In this document: positions 52,079 to 62,703 of the stretch, piece after piece
Position numbering within the stretch: the first letter of the stretch is position 1
How the letters are laid out: each line of letters starts with the position of its first letter
Assembly: GCF_000005505.3 (NCBI RefSeq)
Contig: NC_016131.3
Coordinates: 34,587,001 to 34,651,000 of the forward strand
DNA from: Brachypodium distachyon
Taxonomy: Eukaryota; Streptophyta; Magnoliopsida; Poales; Poaceae
Direction of reading: 5' to 3'
Length of the DNA: 64,000 nt
Translations under genes and position numbers: made by a program
The notes under the pieces: model-generated
What the model saw: only the letters and a program-made list of their open reading frames with translations
What the model was told of the DNA's origin: nothing
The model's database searches: none

Positions 52079-52086
52079 TTGTGCCT

Positions 52087-53750
52087 AGAACTCTTCGCGG
52101 GCTGCGATGAGCGTGTTGCACTCTTCGGTGCTATGGCTTGCCGAGTTGTGGATGAGGCACCTTTCATCCACCCCCTCGGTCAGACGAGGTGGTTTCTTGG
52201 CTTGCCAAGTCTTTTGAGGTGGTGCTTGCCCTTCGACGGCGAAGATTTTCCGGACTTGGTCACCGGTGCCCTTTTCCCCCCCACCTCCTCTTCTTCTTGG
52301 AAGACGAAGCGGGTGCAGGAGGTTTGTCGGACGAGGGAGTTCCTTCGGGAGCGGTGCGTGGCGCGTCCTTCTTGGTGATGTCCCTGTTTTCGTCCCGGGC
52401 GTATTCTTGCAAGATTCGATAAAGCTCTTCGGTCGTCTTCGGTGGGTTACGACTTAGGGCCCGATTCACTTTTCCTTGGAGAAGACCTTGCATGCATGCG
52501 TCGATCATGGTGGTCGACGGCAGGTTGGCCATTTGGCTTCGCAACTTCGCAAAGTGATGGAAGAAGCTTCGGAGGGATTCCCCCGGCTTTTGTTTCACGG
52601 CGTATAGCTCGTGAGCCTACAAGGGCTCCTTAAAGTTTCCTTGAAAGTTGGCGATGAAGACCTCTTGGAGGCGTTCCCATGAGTGCACGGAGTTCCTCCG
52701 CAGGTTGTAAAACCTAGTTTGCGCCATTCCGGTGAGCGCGAGCGGAAAGAGGTTGCACATCTCGACGGGACCTCCCCCGGCAGCCCGTATGGCGGTGGAG
52801 TAGACATCCAGGAATTGAAGAGGATTTGACTCCCCGTCGTACGGCCGTATCGTGTGCGGCTTGAACCTTGGCGGAAAAGGCACGTCTTGGATCTCCCGAG
52901 TGAGCGGGTTGCAAGTCGGCCGATTCTTTTGGTTCCTTCGATGGCGAGGTCCTCCCTCGTCGCTAGAGGGGTCGCTTGGAGAATGATCTCGATGTTTTCT
53001 TGGAGGGTCAGAGCGTCGACGGGAATTCCTTTCACCGTCGGCACGGGCTCCGGATTCCGCCACTTGCTCGTTTCCATGCACGCTAGGGTCTCGTTCCTCG
53101 CGAGGCGCAGCTTGAGGTGGTACCTGGTGGGCCCCTTGTTCGACCCCGGCGGGGGGAGCAAGGGGTGTTTGCGGGGCATTCACAAAGCGAGGTTGATGTT
53201 GAGGGTGTGCGATTTGGAGAGCACCTTGCGACGGAAGCCCCTAATAAGGATGATACCAAGGAGCTCCTTGGGCGATCGCGGCGAGCGCCAGTGGAGGTAA
53301 TCCCGGGTTGAAGGGGTCGTAGGCCGGGACTCCTTGGTTTTCTGGCGCGGATCCTCCCGACGCCACATGGTTTCCTCTTGTAGGTTCCGAGGGCAGGGTT
53401 ACCACCGGTTGTAGGGAAGGTGGCGCGAAGCCCATCGAGCGAGGCATGTCGAGTTCCGTATCCCCTGTGGGGGCGGCAACCGTAGGCAGCTCGCCGATCC
53501 TTGCCACTACGTTGGTAAGTGTCGAGGGACCGCCTACGACGGTTTCGAGCACCTCGGTTCCTTCCGAGACGGCCGGTAGTGGAGGGGTGACCGCGACTTC
53601 CGTCGGGGCGACCATGCTTGCGGCGGCGTCCAGAATGGTGATGTTTCCTTCTTCCTCGGGAGTCCCCGAGGCTCTTGCTTTATTCGTTTGCAACCGTGTA
53701 GACTTCGCGGCAAATTGGGGACCCGATGAAGTAGGCTTCGTCGGGGCCAT
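52087..53750 (-). pseudogene. gag of element 2
   Basis: The ATG at 53750 gives MAPTKPTSSGPQF. TAG codons interrupt at 53243-53241 and 52619-52617, with coding similarity on both sides. The retrotransposon gag domain has PFPPRFKPHTIRPYDGESNP and KQKPGESLRSFFHHFAKLRS. The C-terminal part has a Cys/His cluster (CLIHNSASHSTEEC). The upstream region is Pro/Thr-rich and of low conservation. Confidence 0.82.
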
Positions 53751-53792
53751 TAGATCTTCAATTGCGGCGAGGGTTCCCACGGTCGGCGCCAC

Positions 53793-54631
53793 TGTTGTTG
53801 TTCTCGACAACAATTAGAGTAAGGGGTGCCAATGCTCGATGGCACAAATGCGGGTATAAATGTAGAGCGTGTATGCCGGCCTTATAGCGAAGGTCGCCGT
53901 ACACTTGGACAAGTTGACACGTCGATATTTTTTGAACACGTCAAGGGGTGCGACTTAATCCTATGTTAGGAAAGGCTTCGAGGGGGTTGTTAGCCAAGGG
54001 CTTGGGCCGAGCGGATCTTCCCAAGACACCTTTTGGCGAGAGGTTCGTCGGGGCCGCCTCGTACTTGGACCGAACGCGTCTTTCCAAGTATCGAGGTTAG
54101 GATACCCTTGGAACTCAAACCCAACCCTTCACCTTCGAGTCCGGGCCGAACGCGTCTTCCCGGATCTCGAAACTAGAGCTCTTTGCAAGAGGCTCCAGCC
54201 CTCTCCCCTTGAGTTTATTCAAGTAGAGAGTGAATGATACATGCCCCCGTGGGAGCGTATTTATAACCTAGGGGTCCATGACAAAAGATCATGGCTACCC
54301 TTGAGGGAGAGAGAAAAGTGGGGGCAAAGTGATAAAAGTAGTACTTTTGGTCCATAACTTTTGTGTGCACCATGGGGGAAAAGAGGGGCTTGGTCCATGT
54401 CCACGATGCACTAAGGGCCTCCTCCTCATACCTTTTTTGCCTCCACTCTAGCTCATTTGACCCTTTGACCATGGCATGAGTGGTTTGACTAGTTTGACTA
54501 ATCTTCTTTTGCCACGTGGGACTGACCGTGCCACGTAGGCGTCTTGACTTGTGTTTGCGAAATGTTGACTTGGTCGTCGCCACGTAGGATTTACGACCCG
54601 GCTCATATAAGGGTTTTATTTTAATACAACA
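53793..54631 (-). repeat. 5' LTR of element 2 (839 bp)
   Basis: Bounded by TGTTG at 54631 and CA at 53793. The next bases inward are the TGGCGCC primer binding site. No second copy of this LTR exists in the window. Confidence 0.75.
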
Positions 54632-56123
54632 TATATCAATATGTATAACTTTAAATTAGTTTTACTAGATATATTTTCGTAGTATACTTACTTTATATAG
54701 TAGATAATTTTTTCCGTAAATTTGATCCTTTTTTTAGGGGAATAAATTTGATCGGTTAATTCTATTGACTTAGCACAAAGTCAAAAACAGTTGGAGTAGC
54801 AAAGAATTCATAATCCAATTTTCTTAGAAGTAAATAAATTTATTTATGACACATGCTTGCACATACTGATAACGCAAAGGTGATGTGCCAATCAGGGTTT
54901 TTGTTACCGAGCAGTAATATTTTTGGTTACCGCCCGATAACGGCGTCCCTCCTGGCACGGTAAATGTATTTACAGAGCAAAATAAAATATTTGAATTCAA
55001 AAGCTCGGTAAGGAGTGTAAAGGTTTTTATCATTTTTAAGTCACCAAGTGCTGCAGTTGTATACCGCCCTGTCCGTGTAGGTCGCGACTTCACGCGATTT
55101 TTTTTGAAACCAATAAAATGAAGACGTTGAAAGAGCGAAACCTAGGACTTATTTGGTGGTCACGGGATAAAGGAACAAACCATTGCGGTAGATTTTAAAT
55201 GTCCTCTTTGGATCACGGGAACTTTGGAGTAAAAATACAAGATTCTTGTCCTAAGGATTAACTCCAATATATACATGCCCTTTGGATCGTAGTATTGCTA
55301 CCAAAGGACTTTGTCTGGGCGCCCTCCACTGGGAGATAGATAGATTTCATTTTTATTATTAATCTGAAAATGTGAAAAATCAAGTATGTCCTTTTCTGGT
55401 ACTCCGTTTTCTCCGTGTGGAGTATTAGGTATGGTAAAATGTGTCATTAATTAAGTACCATCTAATCTCAAAATTAGTGTGTTTTTCTCGTCTAGCATCC
55501 AAACATTTCTTTCAACCGGCTCCTGTGTGTTTTATTTGTGTATTCAACAGGCCATGCATTTCAATCCCAGTTTTTCATATCCTATGTTTTTGAATCATTT
55601 GATCAAAGAAGCCTAACTATTTTATGTTGGACAAATCTAAATTCTATTACTCCATTAGATACTACTCCCGTCCCATATACAGAGGATGCACTAGGCAGAT
55701 ATGGATTTTCCGTCCTCGGAAGCCTCTAGAATTTCTCCTTAATTTGCACCAAGCACGCCATAGCAAAATCACATTCTCAGCCACCGTACGTACGCGGCGA
55801 ATTGACATTCCGGTCAAGCTTTCCAGCGGAGTGAGTGTCTCCGACTGCGATATGACGCGACGCGGAGCCATTGATTGTGTGATCCAGTGGATTAAACTCA
55901 GGCATGCCATGCCCGTATGCCACTCCCTCCTGAGTCCTGTCTGCTGTCCTGTGTTCCTCCTCCCTACTTACAACATCCCTGCAATTAATTAACACATTCC
56001 TCCCGTTCTCCATTACAATCACACCGACCAGCAGTCCGCAGTCCGCAGTCCATTGCTCACCGGAACGAACCACGCTAGCATCCGCAATTCCGCATCTTGT
56101 TTGTCCACGATTTGTCGTCGGCA
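54632..56123. other. Intergenic / promoter of the lectin kinase
   Basis: AT-rich with short tandem AT motifs. ACTACTCCCGTCCCATATAC near 55661 looks like one end of a decayed Stowaway element. The last 200 bases are richer in GC and must hold the kinase leader. No gene was recognised. Confidence 0.45.
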
Positions 56124-58205
56124 ATGAGTCTACTCGCCCCTGTTTTGTTGCTCCTCCTCGCCTGCAACTTCGCTGCGGCCCAAGAATTCACCTACTCTGG
56201 ATTCGGCGGTGGGGGCGGAGGCGGTAACCCGAACCTCACGCTGAACGGCGTCACGGAGCTCCGCCCGGACGGCATCCTGCGCCTCACCAACGACACCTCC
56301 CGCCTCATGGGCCACGCCTTCTACCCGTCCCCGCTCCGCCTGCTCACCCCGTCCGTCTCCGGTTCCGGCAACCGCACCAACGGTTACACAGCGTCGTCCT
56401 TCTCGACGGCGTTCGCGTTCGCCATCGTGCCCGAGTACCCCAGGCTGGGCGGCCACGGGTTCGCTTTCGTGGCGGCCGCTGACCGGTGCCTCCCCGGCGC
56501 GCTGCCCAGCCAGTACCTGGGCCTGCTCAGCGCCGCCGACCTCGGGAACGCCACCAACCACGTCTTCGCCGTGGAGTTCGACACCGTGAAGGACTTTGAG
56601 TTCGGGGACATCGACGACAACCACGTGGCCGTCGACCTCAACAGCCTCGTCTCCAACGCCTCCGCCCCCGCTGCCCCCATCAACCTCAAATCCGGCGACA
56701 CCGTGCTCGCCTGGGTCGACTACGACGGCGACGCGAAGCTCCTCAACGTCTCCATCGCCACGACCTCGGACGGCGGCAAGAAACCGTCGGCGCCGCTCAT
56801 CTCCTTCCGCGTCGATCTGGCCGGCATCTTCCGGGAGCAGATGTATGTCGGCTTCTCAGCGTCCACGGGGCTCCTTGCGAGCTCCCACTACCTCATGGGA
56901 TGGAGCTTCAAGCTGGGCGCGGCCGGCGCCGCGCCCCCGCTCGACGTGTCGTCCCTCCCGCGGCTTCCGCGGCCCAGCACCGCTGACGACGGCAGGAACA
57001 AGACGACGGTGGTCCTCGCGTCGGTGTTCTCGGCGTTCGTGGCGCTGGTGGCGCTGGCCGCTGCCGGCGCCTACGCGGCGTACCGCTTCAAGAACCGCGA
57101 CGTGATCGAGCCGTGGGAGCTCGACTACGGCCCGCACCGGTTCAAGTACCCCGAGCTGAAGCGCGCCACCCGTGGCTTCCGCGACCGCGAACTCCTCGGC
57201 TCGGGCGGCTTCGGCAAGGTGTACCGCGGCGTGCTCCAGGGAAACAACAACGCTGGCAACGTGGTGGCCGTGAAGCGGGTGTCCCACGAGTCCCGGCAGG
57301 GGCTCCGTGAGTTCGTGGCGGAGATCGCGTCCATCGGCAGGCTCCGGCACCGCAACCTGGTGCAGCTCCAGGGCTGGTGCCGCCGCCGCGGGGACCTCCT
57401 CCTCGTCTACGACTTCATGCCCAACGGCAGCCTCGACATGCACCTCTTCGGCGACGGCCTCCGGGCGGCGCGGCTCACGTGGGCCCTGCGGTACAAGATC
57501 CTCCGCAACGTGGCGTCGGCGCTGCTGTACCTGCACGAGGAGTGGGAGCACGTGGTGCTCCACCGCGACGTCAAGGCCAGCAACGTGCTGCTGGACGGCG
57601 ACATGGCGGGCCGGCTCGGGGATTTCGGGCTGGCCAAGCTGTACGAGCACGGGGCCAACCCGGGCACGACACGGGTGGTGGGCACGCTCGGGTACCTGGC
57701 GCCGGAGCTGACGAGGACGGGGAAGGCCACCACGGCTGCCGACGTGTTCGCGTTCGGGGCGCTCGTGCTGGAGGTGGTGGCGGGCCGTCGGCCCATCGAA
57801 CCGCGGGAGGAGCTCGTGCTGTCGGACTGGGCCTGGGAGCGGTACGCGGCCGGGGAAGAGGAGAAGGTGGTGGATGCTAGGCTCGATGGGGCGTTCGACG
57901 CCGAGGAGGCTGCCGTGGCCGTGAAGGTGGGGCTTTGGTGCTCGCACCCGGTGCCGGCGGCCCGGCCCACGATGAGGGAGGTGGCGAGGTACCTCGACGG
58001 CGGGGACGCGGCCGAGGTGCCGCCGCCGCCGCCGCCACCTCCGCTCCCGCCGGTGCGCTCAGGCGGGGTGGGGTATGACGACTTCGTGTACTCGTTCCCG
58101 TCGTCGTCGTTCGAGCGGGCGCCGGTTGAGCCGCACTCGCAGACATCGGTGGCCACGTTCCCGTTCTCGTCGCTGTCCATGCGGTCGTCGCACGTCAGCG
58201 TATGA
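56124..58205 (+). CDS. L-type lectin-domain receptor-like kinase (LecRK)
   Basis: One exon encodes 693 aa. The order is signal peptide 1-19, legume-lectin domain about 21-268 (VEFDTVKDFEFGDIDDNHVAVDL), transmembrane helix about 294-320, then a serine/threonine kinase. Kinase motifs are the glycine loop GSGGFGKV (359-366), Lys384 in VAVK, Glu400, HRDVKASN with Asp482, DFG at Asp500, and GTLGYLAPEL, so it should be an active RD-type kinase. The C-terminal tail has a run of prolines (633-643) and Ser-rich ends. The start codon is the ATG that opens the signal peptide; upstream in-frame sequence is not family-like. Members sit in the plasma membrane and relay extracellular or wall-derived signals in defence and stress. 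The ligand is unknown. Intronless structure is normal for this family. Confidence 0.95.
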   Translation: MSLLAPVLLLLLACNFAAAQEFTYSGFGGGGGGGNPNLTLNGVTELRPDGILRLTNDTSRLMGHAFYPSPLRLLTPSVSGSGNRTNGYTASSFSTAFAFAIVPEYPRLGGHGFAFVAAADRCLPGALPSQYLGLLSAADLGNATNHVFAVEFDTVKDFEFGDIDDNHVAVDLNSLVSNASAPAAPINLKSGDTVLAWVDYDGDAKLLNVSIATTSDGGKKPSAPLISFRVDLAGIFREQMYVGFSASTGLLASSHYLMGWSFKLGAAGAAPPLDVSSLPRLPRPSTADDGRNKTTVVLASVFSAFVALVALAAAGAYAAYRFKNRDVIEPWELDYGPHRFKYPELKRATRGFRDRELLGSGGFGKVYRGVLQGNNNAGNVVAVKRVSHESRQGLREFVAEIASIGRLRHRNLVQLQGWCRRRGDLLLVYDFMPNGSLDMHLFGDGLRAARLTWALRYKILRNVASALLYLHEEWEHVVLHRDVKASNVLLDGDMAGRLGDFGLAKLYEHGANPGTTRVVGTLGYLAPELTRTGKATTAADVFAFGALVLEVVAGRRPIEPREELVLSDWAWERYAAGEEEKVVDARLDGAFDAEEAAVAVKVGLWCSHPVPAARPTMREVARYLDGGDAAEVPPPPPPPPLPPVRSGGVGYDDFVYSFPSSSFERAPVEPHSQTSVATFPFSSLSMRSSHVSV

Positions 58206-58900
58206 CTTCCACTCCTTTGATGTTCCACTGGTAAATTGAGCTGCTTGCTGCCAGGCAGCATGGCACCATGTCTGTTGCTTTCCAATCTCTGGGCCGACAC
58301 AAGTCGGGCTCACGAGGGGAAACTAATTCACAGGAAGATTCCCGTTGACCTGTTCAACGTTTGAGGACGGACAGAAGTCCAAATTGACGAGCTGATGGGC
58401 CGAGGAATGATGATCCAAGCCGATAAAATTGACTTCCAAATCAGTCATCCACCGGGTCCTTCAGAAAGAAACAGTTAAAAAAAGGTCTTTCTAACTAGCA
58501 GACAGCCTGGTTTTTTGTTTGAAAACAGGAGTCTGTTTTAAAAGGAAAACCAGGCGCCTCGTCGTCAAAAAAGCATGCACATATTTGTAAGTCATGCGTC
58601 ATGAAACTAATGGGCAGACACAGAAGGACATTTTTTGTGTTTTTCCCTCCAGATTATTGGTACAGAGAGCAAACCATGCCCCTCGTATTGCCCTTTGTTC
58701 TCAACCTTCTGGACGCCTGTACCTATCTATTGTTTGTGTGTTGCTAATTTGATAACTATGAAACCTAAGACTACGCATAAAGTAGTAGGAAAGAAGACTA
58801 AGCCAAAATCGAATTCAAATTTGTCAAAAAAAAAAGAGAGCATTGGAAGAGATTATGATGATCTACAAACACATGATAACAGGCAATTGCAATTTGAATT
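58206..58900. other. 3' flank of the lectin kinase, intergenic
   Basis: Non-coding. A Lys-rich short frame at 58756-58945 is AT-driven and shows no domain. Confidence 0.45.
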
Positions 58901-59625
58901 TGTCGTACCAATGGCACCCGGAGTACCACCGTTACTTAACGCATAGGTCGCCTCACTTGCCCCCAGCGAGGGTAGCACCCTGGGCAGCACCGCCCGAGCT
59001 GCCCAGGAAGTCATCGGCCCGGTAGAACTAACCGGGCTGCGGGGGTCACCCCGTAAGGCAACAAGAGAATCTCTGTCAGGGCGCCCCTCGGGAAGGTCAC
59101 TTGCCGGGAGAGCGCTCCCTGGCACAGGCACTTACCACAGGGTCGGTACCCAGCAGGGAGGGCATTGACCCCACGTGGCCGCCCGACAGGCTCCCCGCGA
59201 GCACGGTTGGTCAGGGCGTGGAGTATGGCACAAGCAACCATTAAATGTTCCGACAGGAAGCTGATTCCCTGTCAACTCAGCCCTCGCAGCCCACAATCCA
59301 AAGCACGTACTGTCCCAGGTACAGTGCTTTCTGCCATGCATGCACGCCAGCGCGGCGAGGGGAAGCTGCCTAGGGTTTTTGCTCGACACTTGTCCCCCAT
59401 GCACCGAGACACCGGTGGTATCCCCTTGAGTATAAAAGGAGGACCAACACCAATGGTCAAGGGGTTGGGTTCTTTCTAAATTTATCCCAGAAACAGCAAG
59501 TAGCCACTTAGCAGAAAAAGGGAGAGCGCCCGGGGACTCCCCCGGCAATCTGTAAAGCACTTGTTATTGGCTAATACAAACTTAGAAGCAGGACGTAGGG
59601 TTTTACAACTCAGGGTGGCCCGAAC
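58901..59625 (+). mobile_element. LTR A, interrupted copy of the element-B family
   Basis: Begins TGTCGTACCAATGGCACCCG and aligns with LTR B (59626-60478) until CCCGAAC at 59625, exactly where LTR B begins. The last ~128 bases, starting CTGGGTAAAC, are absent here. TATAAAA lies at 59431. The simplest reading is that element B inserted into this LTR, which would continue to the right of the window after B's 3' LTR. Confidence 0.8.
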
Positions 59626-60478
59626 TGTCGCCCCAGTGGCACCCGGGGTACCACCGTTGCTTAATGCGTGGGTCGCCTCACTTGCCCCCGGCGAGGGCAG
59701 CACCCTGGGCAGCACCGCCCGAGCTGCCTAGCAGGACTTGCCGGACTGCGAGGGCCACCCCGTAAGGCAACAAGAGAATCTCTGCCAGGGCGCCCCCCGG
59801 GAAGGTCACTTGCCGGGAGAGCGCTCCCTGGCATAGGCACTTACCACAAGGTCGGTACCCAGCAGTCAGGGCATTGACGCCACGTGGCCGCCTGGCAGGC
59901 TCCCCGCGAGTAGGGCTGGTCAGGGCGTGGAGTATGGCACAAGCAATCATTAAATGCTCTGACAGGAGGGTGGTTCCCTGTCAAGTCAGCCCACAGTGAG
60001 TGGCTCTCGGTGAATCCAAGGCACGTACCACCCCCGGTACAGTGCTTTGTGCCATGCATGCACGCCAGCGCAACGAGGGGAAGCTGCCTAGGGTCTTTGC
60101 TCGACACTTGTCCCCCATGCACCGAGGCACCTGTGGTATCCTCTTGAGTATAAAAGGAGGACCAACGCCAATGGTTAAGGGGTTGGGTTCTTTCTAGTTT
60201 TAGCCTAGAAATACAAGTAGCCACTTAGCAGAAAAGGGGAGAGCGCTCGGGAACTCCCCGGCAATCTGTAAAGCACTTGTTCATTGGCTAATACAAACTC
60301 ACAAGCAGGACGTAGGGTTTTACACCTCAGGGTGGCCTGAACCTGGGTAAACGGACTTGTGCTTCTTTGGGCTTGACATTGGCCTCGCCGGCGCTCGCCG
60401 GAGCGATCCCCAACGCCCACTGCCGAACCTGAAAGGGGGTGCCTAGCATCCCCGGTGTCTAAGCCTCGGGCTACGACA
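59626..60478 (+). repeat. 5' LTR of element B (853 bp)
   Basis: TG...CA bounded, with TATAAAA at 60149 and the GCAGGACGTAGGGTTTTAC ... GAACCTGGGTAAA motif at 60305-60353. The primer binding site begins two bases after the end. Confidence 0.85.
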
Positions 60479-60548
60479 TCTGGCGCGCCAGGTAGGGGGG
60501 CATGTGGAGAGCTCGCCGGAGACCGCCGGTGCCGTCGTCTACAGCTAC

Positions 60549-61872
60549 GTCAGCTTCGTCTTCTCCGATGACAGAACCCGTCGCTATCCCTTCCAAGCGG
60601 GCTGGCGACTCTCGGATCGACCTGCGTGGTGCCCCAGTGGCGCACACGCGATCACACATCGTGCAGCCCACGTCGCAGCGCCAGGAGAACCCTGAGCCCT
60701 CCCAGGTGCAGTAGCAGTCGCAGCTGCCACCTCCGCCTCCTCGGCTTTTGGCGGACAAACGACTGAGGGGGCTAGCGGCTCCCAGCACCGGAGCCAGTCG
60801 CGCCAGCGGCCATGACGCCGCTCGCGCCAGCCTGTGAGTCCACCCGCGGGCCGAAGACACGCAGCGGCAGCTGCGCCAAGAGCACAGCGCGTCACGTGCG
60901 ACGTCAACGGAATCCCGCCCCACTCACCCGAGGGTGCCGGGGGACAGAGCGGAGGGCAGCCGGTCAAAGAATAGGCAGCCTCCCGCCCAAACCCCGGCAG
61001 AGGCCGTCATAGCCGCGCGTGTCATGGTGCGCTACGAGGCACCGCAAGGCACGCCGGCGCATCAGGCATGGAGTGCGGAGCTGGACACGCTCCTTGCGCT
61101 CGCCGCCCAGCAGCCGCAAGGCGAAGGCGCCCCGGCTGGTTCAGGCCGAGGGCAGAACCCGGGACGCGGAGACGCGCCCCGCGCCTCGGGTCAGGGAGAA
61201 AACCCTCCCCCGTAGGGAGGGCAAGGAGGCGAGGATCCTGAGGGGTCCTCGGATTCGTCACCGACCGTTACGCGAGGTGATGCGCGGGCCGTCCTGAACG
61301 CCCGCCAGCAAGAAGACCTCCGCCACAGCTTGGAGCGCCGGCACCGACGTGAGGCAGAACGCCAACGCCCAGAGGAGCAGGAGGATGCTCCCATGGGCGC
61401 CAAGGACGGCTGCACTGCGTTCACCCGTGAGCTGCGTCGGGTGACATGGCCCCGCAAGTTCCGAGCACTGGCGTGTGGAACGTACGACGGGACCGTGAAC
61501 CCCAAGGATTTTCTCCTGACCTACACGTTGGGGATGCATGCCATCGGCACCGACGACAAGGTCAGGGCCAACTGGTTCCTGATGGTCCTCAAAGGATCAG
61601 CGAGGACCTGGCTGCTCAACCTGCCCGCCGGATCCATAGCCTCCTGGGCTGACCTGCGCGAGCAGTTTGTGAGCGTGTTCCAGGGCAGCTACAAGCGCCC
61701 GGGAACCATGGCGGAGCTGCACACCATTGTGCAGAAGCCAGGGGAGACGTTGCGGAGCTTCGTCAACCGCTTCTTCAGTCTCTCCTACTCCATTCCTGAG
61801 GCGGAGGCTGCCGCCATCATCAATACCTTCGCCATCAACGTCCGTGACCCCAAGATGCGTGAGTCCCACTGA
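60549..61872 (+). pseudogene. gag of element B
   Basis: An N-terminal low-complexity region rich in Pro, Gln and Arg is followed by the gag domain DGTVNPKDFLLTYTLGMHAI ... WADLREQFVSVFQGSYKRPG and PGETLRSFVNRFF. Stops include TAG at 60713 and TGA near 60836 (CAG and CGA in element 1), TAG at 61213 and TGA at 61870. After 61870 the frame is disrupted where the C-terminal gag and zinc knuckle should be. Confidence 0.82.
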
Positions 61873-62075
61873 GGGCTCGCAGAGGAAGGGCTTCCGGAAG
61901 CGCAGCGGGAAGCAAGTGCTTGCCGCGGAACCGGGGCCTGCCACGAGGCCTGCGAAGAAGGCCTCACCCGCTGGCGGGTCTGGTGGCAAGCCGGGCGACG
62001 CGCCCCGTTGTCCCCTCCATGCCAACGCCACCCATGACGCGCAGGATGGTCGCATTCTGCAAGGCATCAAGCAGA

Positions 62076-62703
62076 GGGCGACGAGCCAGGCTTCCAGGAG
62101 CCTCGCGGCGTCGCCTGCATCTATGGGGGAGCTTACGCCCTCGCATCCCATAGCGCAGTGAAGCGCCTCACCCGGAAGGTGTGTGCGCTGTTGCCGGACA
62201 TGGAGCTGCAGCAGCCGCTGAAGTGGCCGCACGTGCCGATCACTTTCAGCCCCGACGATCACCCAGCCCAGCACTTGGGGTCAGGGGTTTTGCCCTTTGT
62301 GGTCTCACCGATCATCAACAACATGACGGTGACCAAGGTGCTGGTGGACAACGGAGCGGGGTTAAACCTCCTGTCCGCCAGGTTGGTGGAGAAGCTCCAG
62401 CTGCCGCTGGAGCAGATGAAGCCCACCGACCCGTTCCGGGGGGTGAACCCCGGGATCGTGCGCCCCCTGGGGCGCATCACGCTGCCGGTTACCTTCGGGT
62501 CCCGGGAGGCATTTAGAACTGAGCACATCGTGTTTGATGTGGCTCACACCCCGTTGCCGTACAACGGGATCCTTGGTCGGCCAGCGCTGATCAAGTTCAT
62601 GGCGGTAACCCATTGTGCCTACGGCATGATGAAGATGCCGTCCACTTACGGAGTCCTCTCCATCAAGTGCGATCTCAAGGACGCGGCTAGGTGTGTTGGT
62701 TAG
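62076..62703 (+). pseudogene. Protease region of element B
   Basis: VTKVLVDNGAGLNLLSARLV is the retropepsin-like segment, with Asn where D-(S/T)-G is expected. It is followed by LPVTFGSREAFRTEHIVFDV and LGRPALIKFMAVTHCAYGMM. It ends in TAG after AARCVG. Confidence 0.78.

Larger units (their letters stand above)
47701..54631 (-). mobile_element. Ty3/Gypsy retrotransposon, opposite strand, 3' LTR missing (element 2)
   Basis: The 5' LTR is 53793-54631 on the minus strand (TGTTGTATT ... CAACAACA). One base later TGGCGCCGACCGTGGGA (53791-53775) is the primer binding site, and gag-pol then runs left to about 48038. Only some 300 bases of post-pol sequence remain before the junction with element 1 at about 47700, and no second LTR is present. 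The element therefore lost its 3' end, most likely in the same deletion that removed the right half of element 1. Confidence 0.85.

Noticed and set aside
56856..57947. 363-codon open frame antisense to the lectin kinase
   Set aside because: It arises from high GC at third positions of the kinase gene. It is His/Arg/Val-rich without any domain, while the + strand has all kinase motifs.
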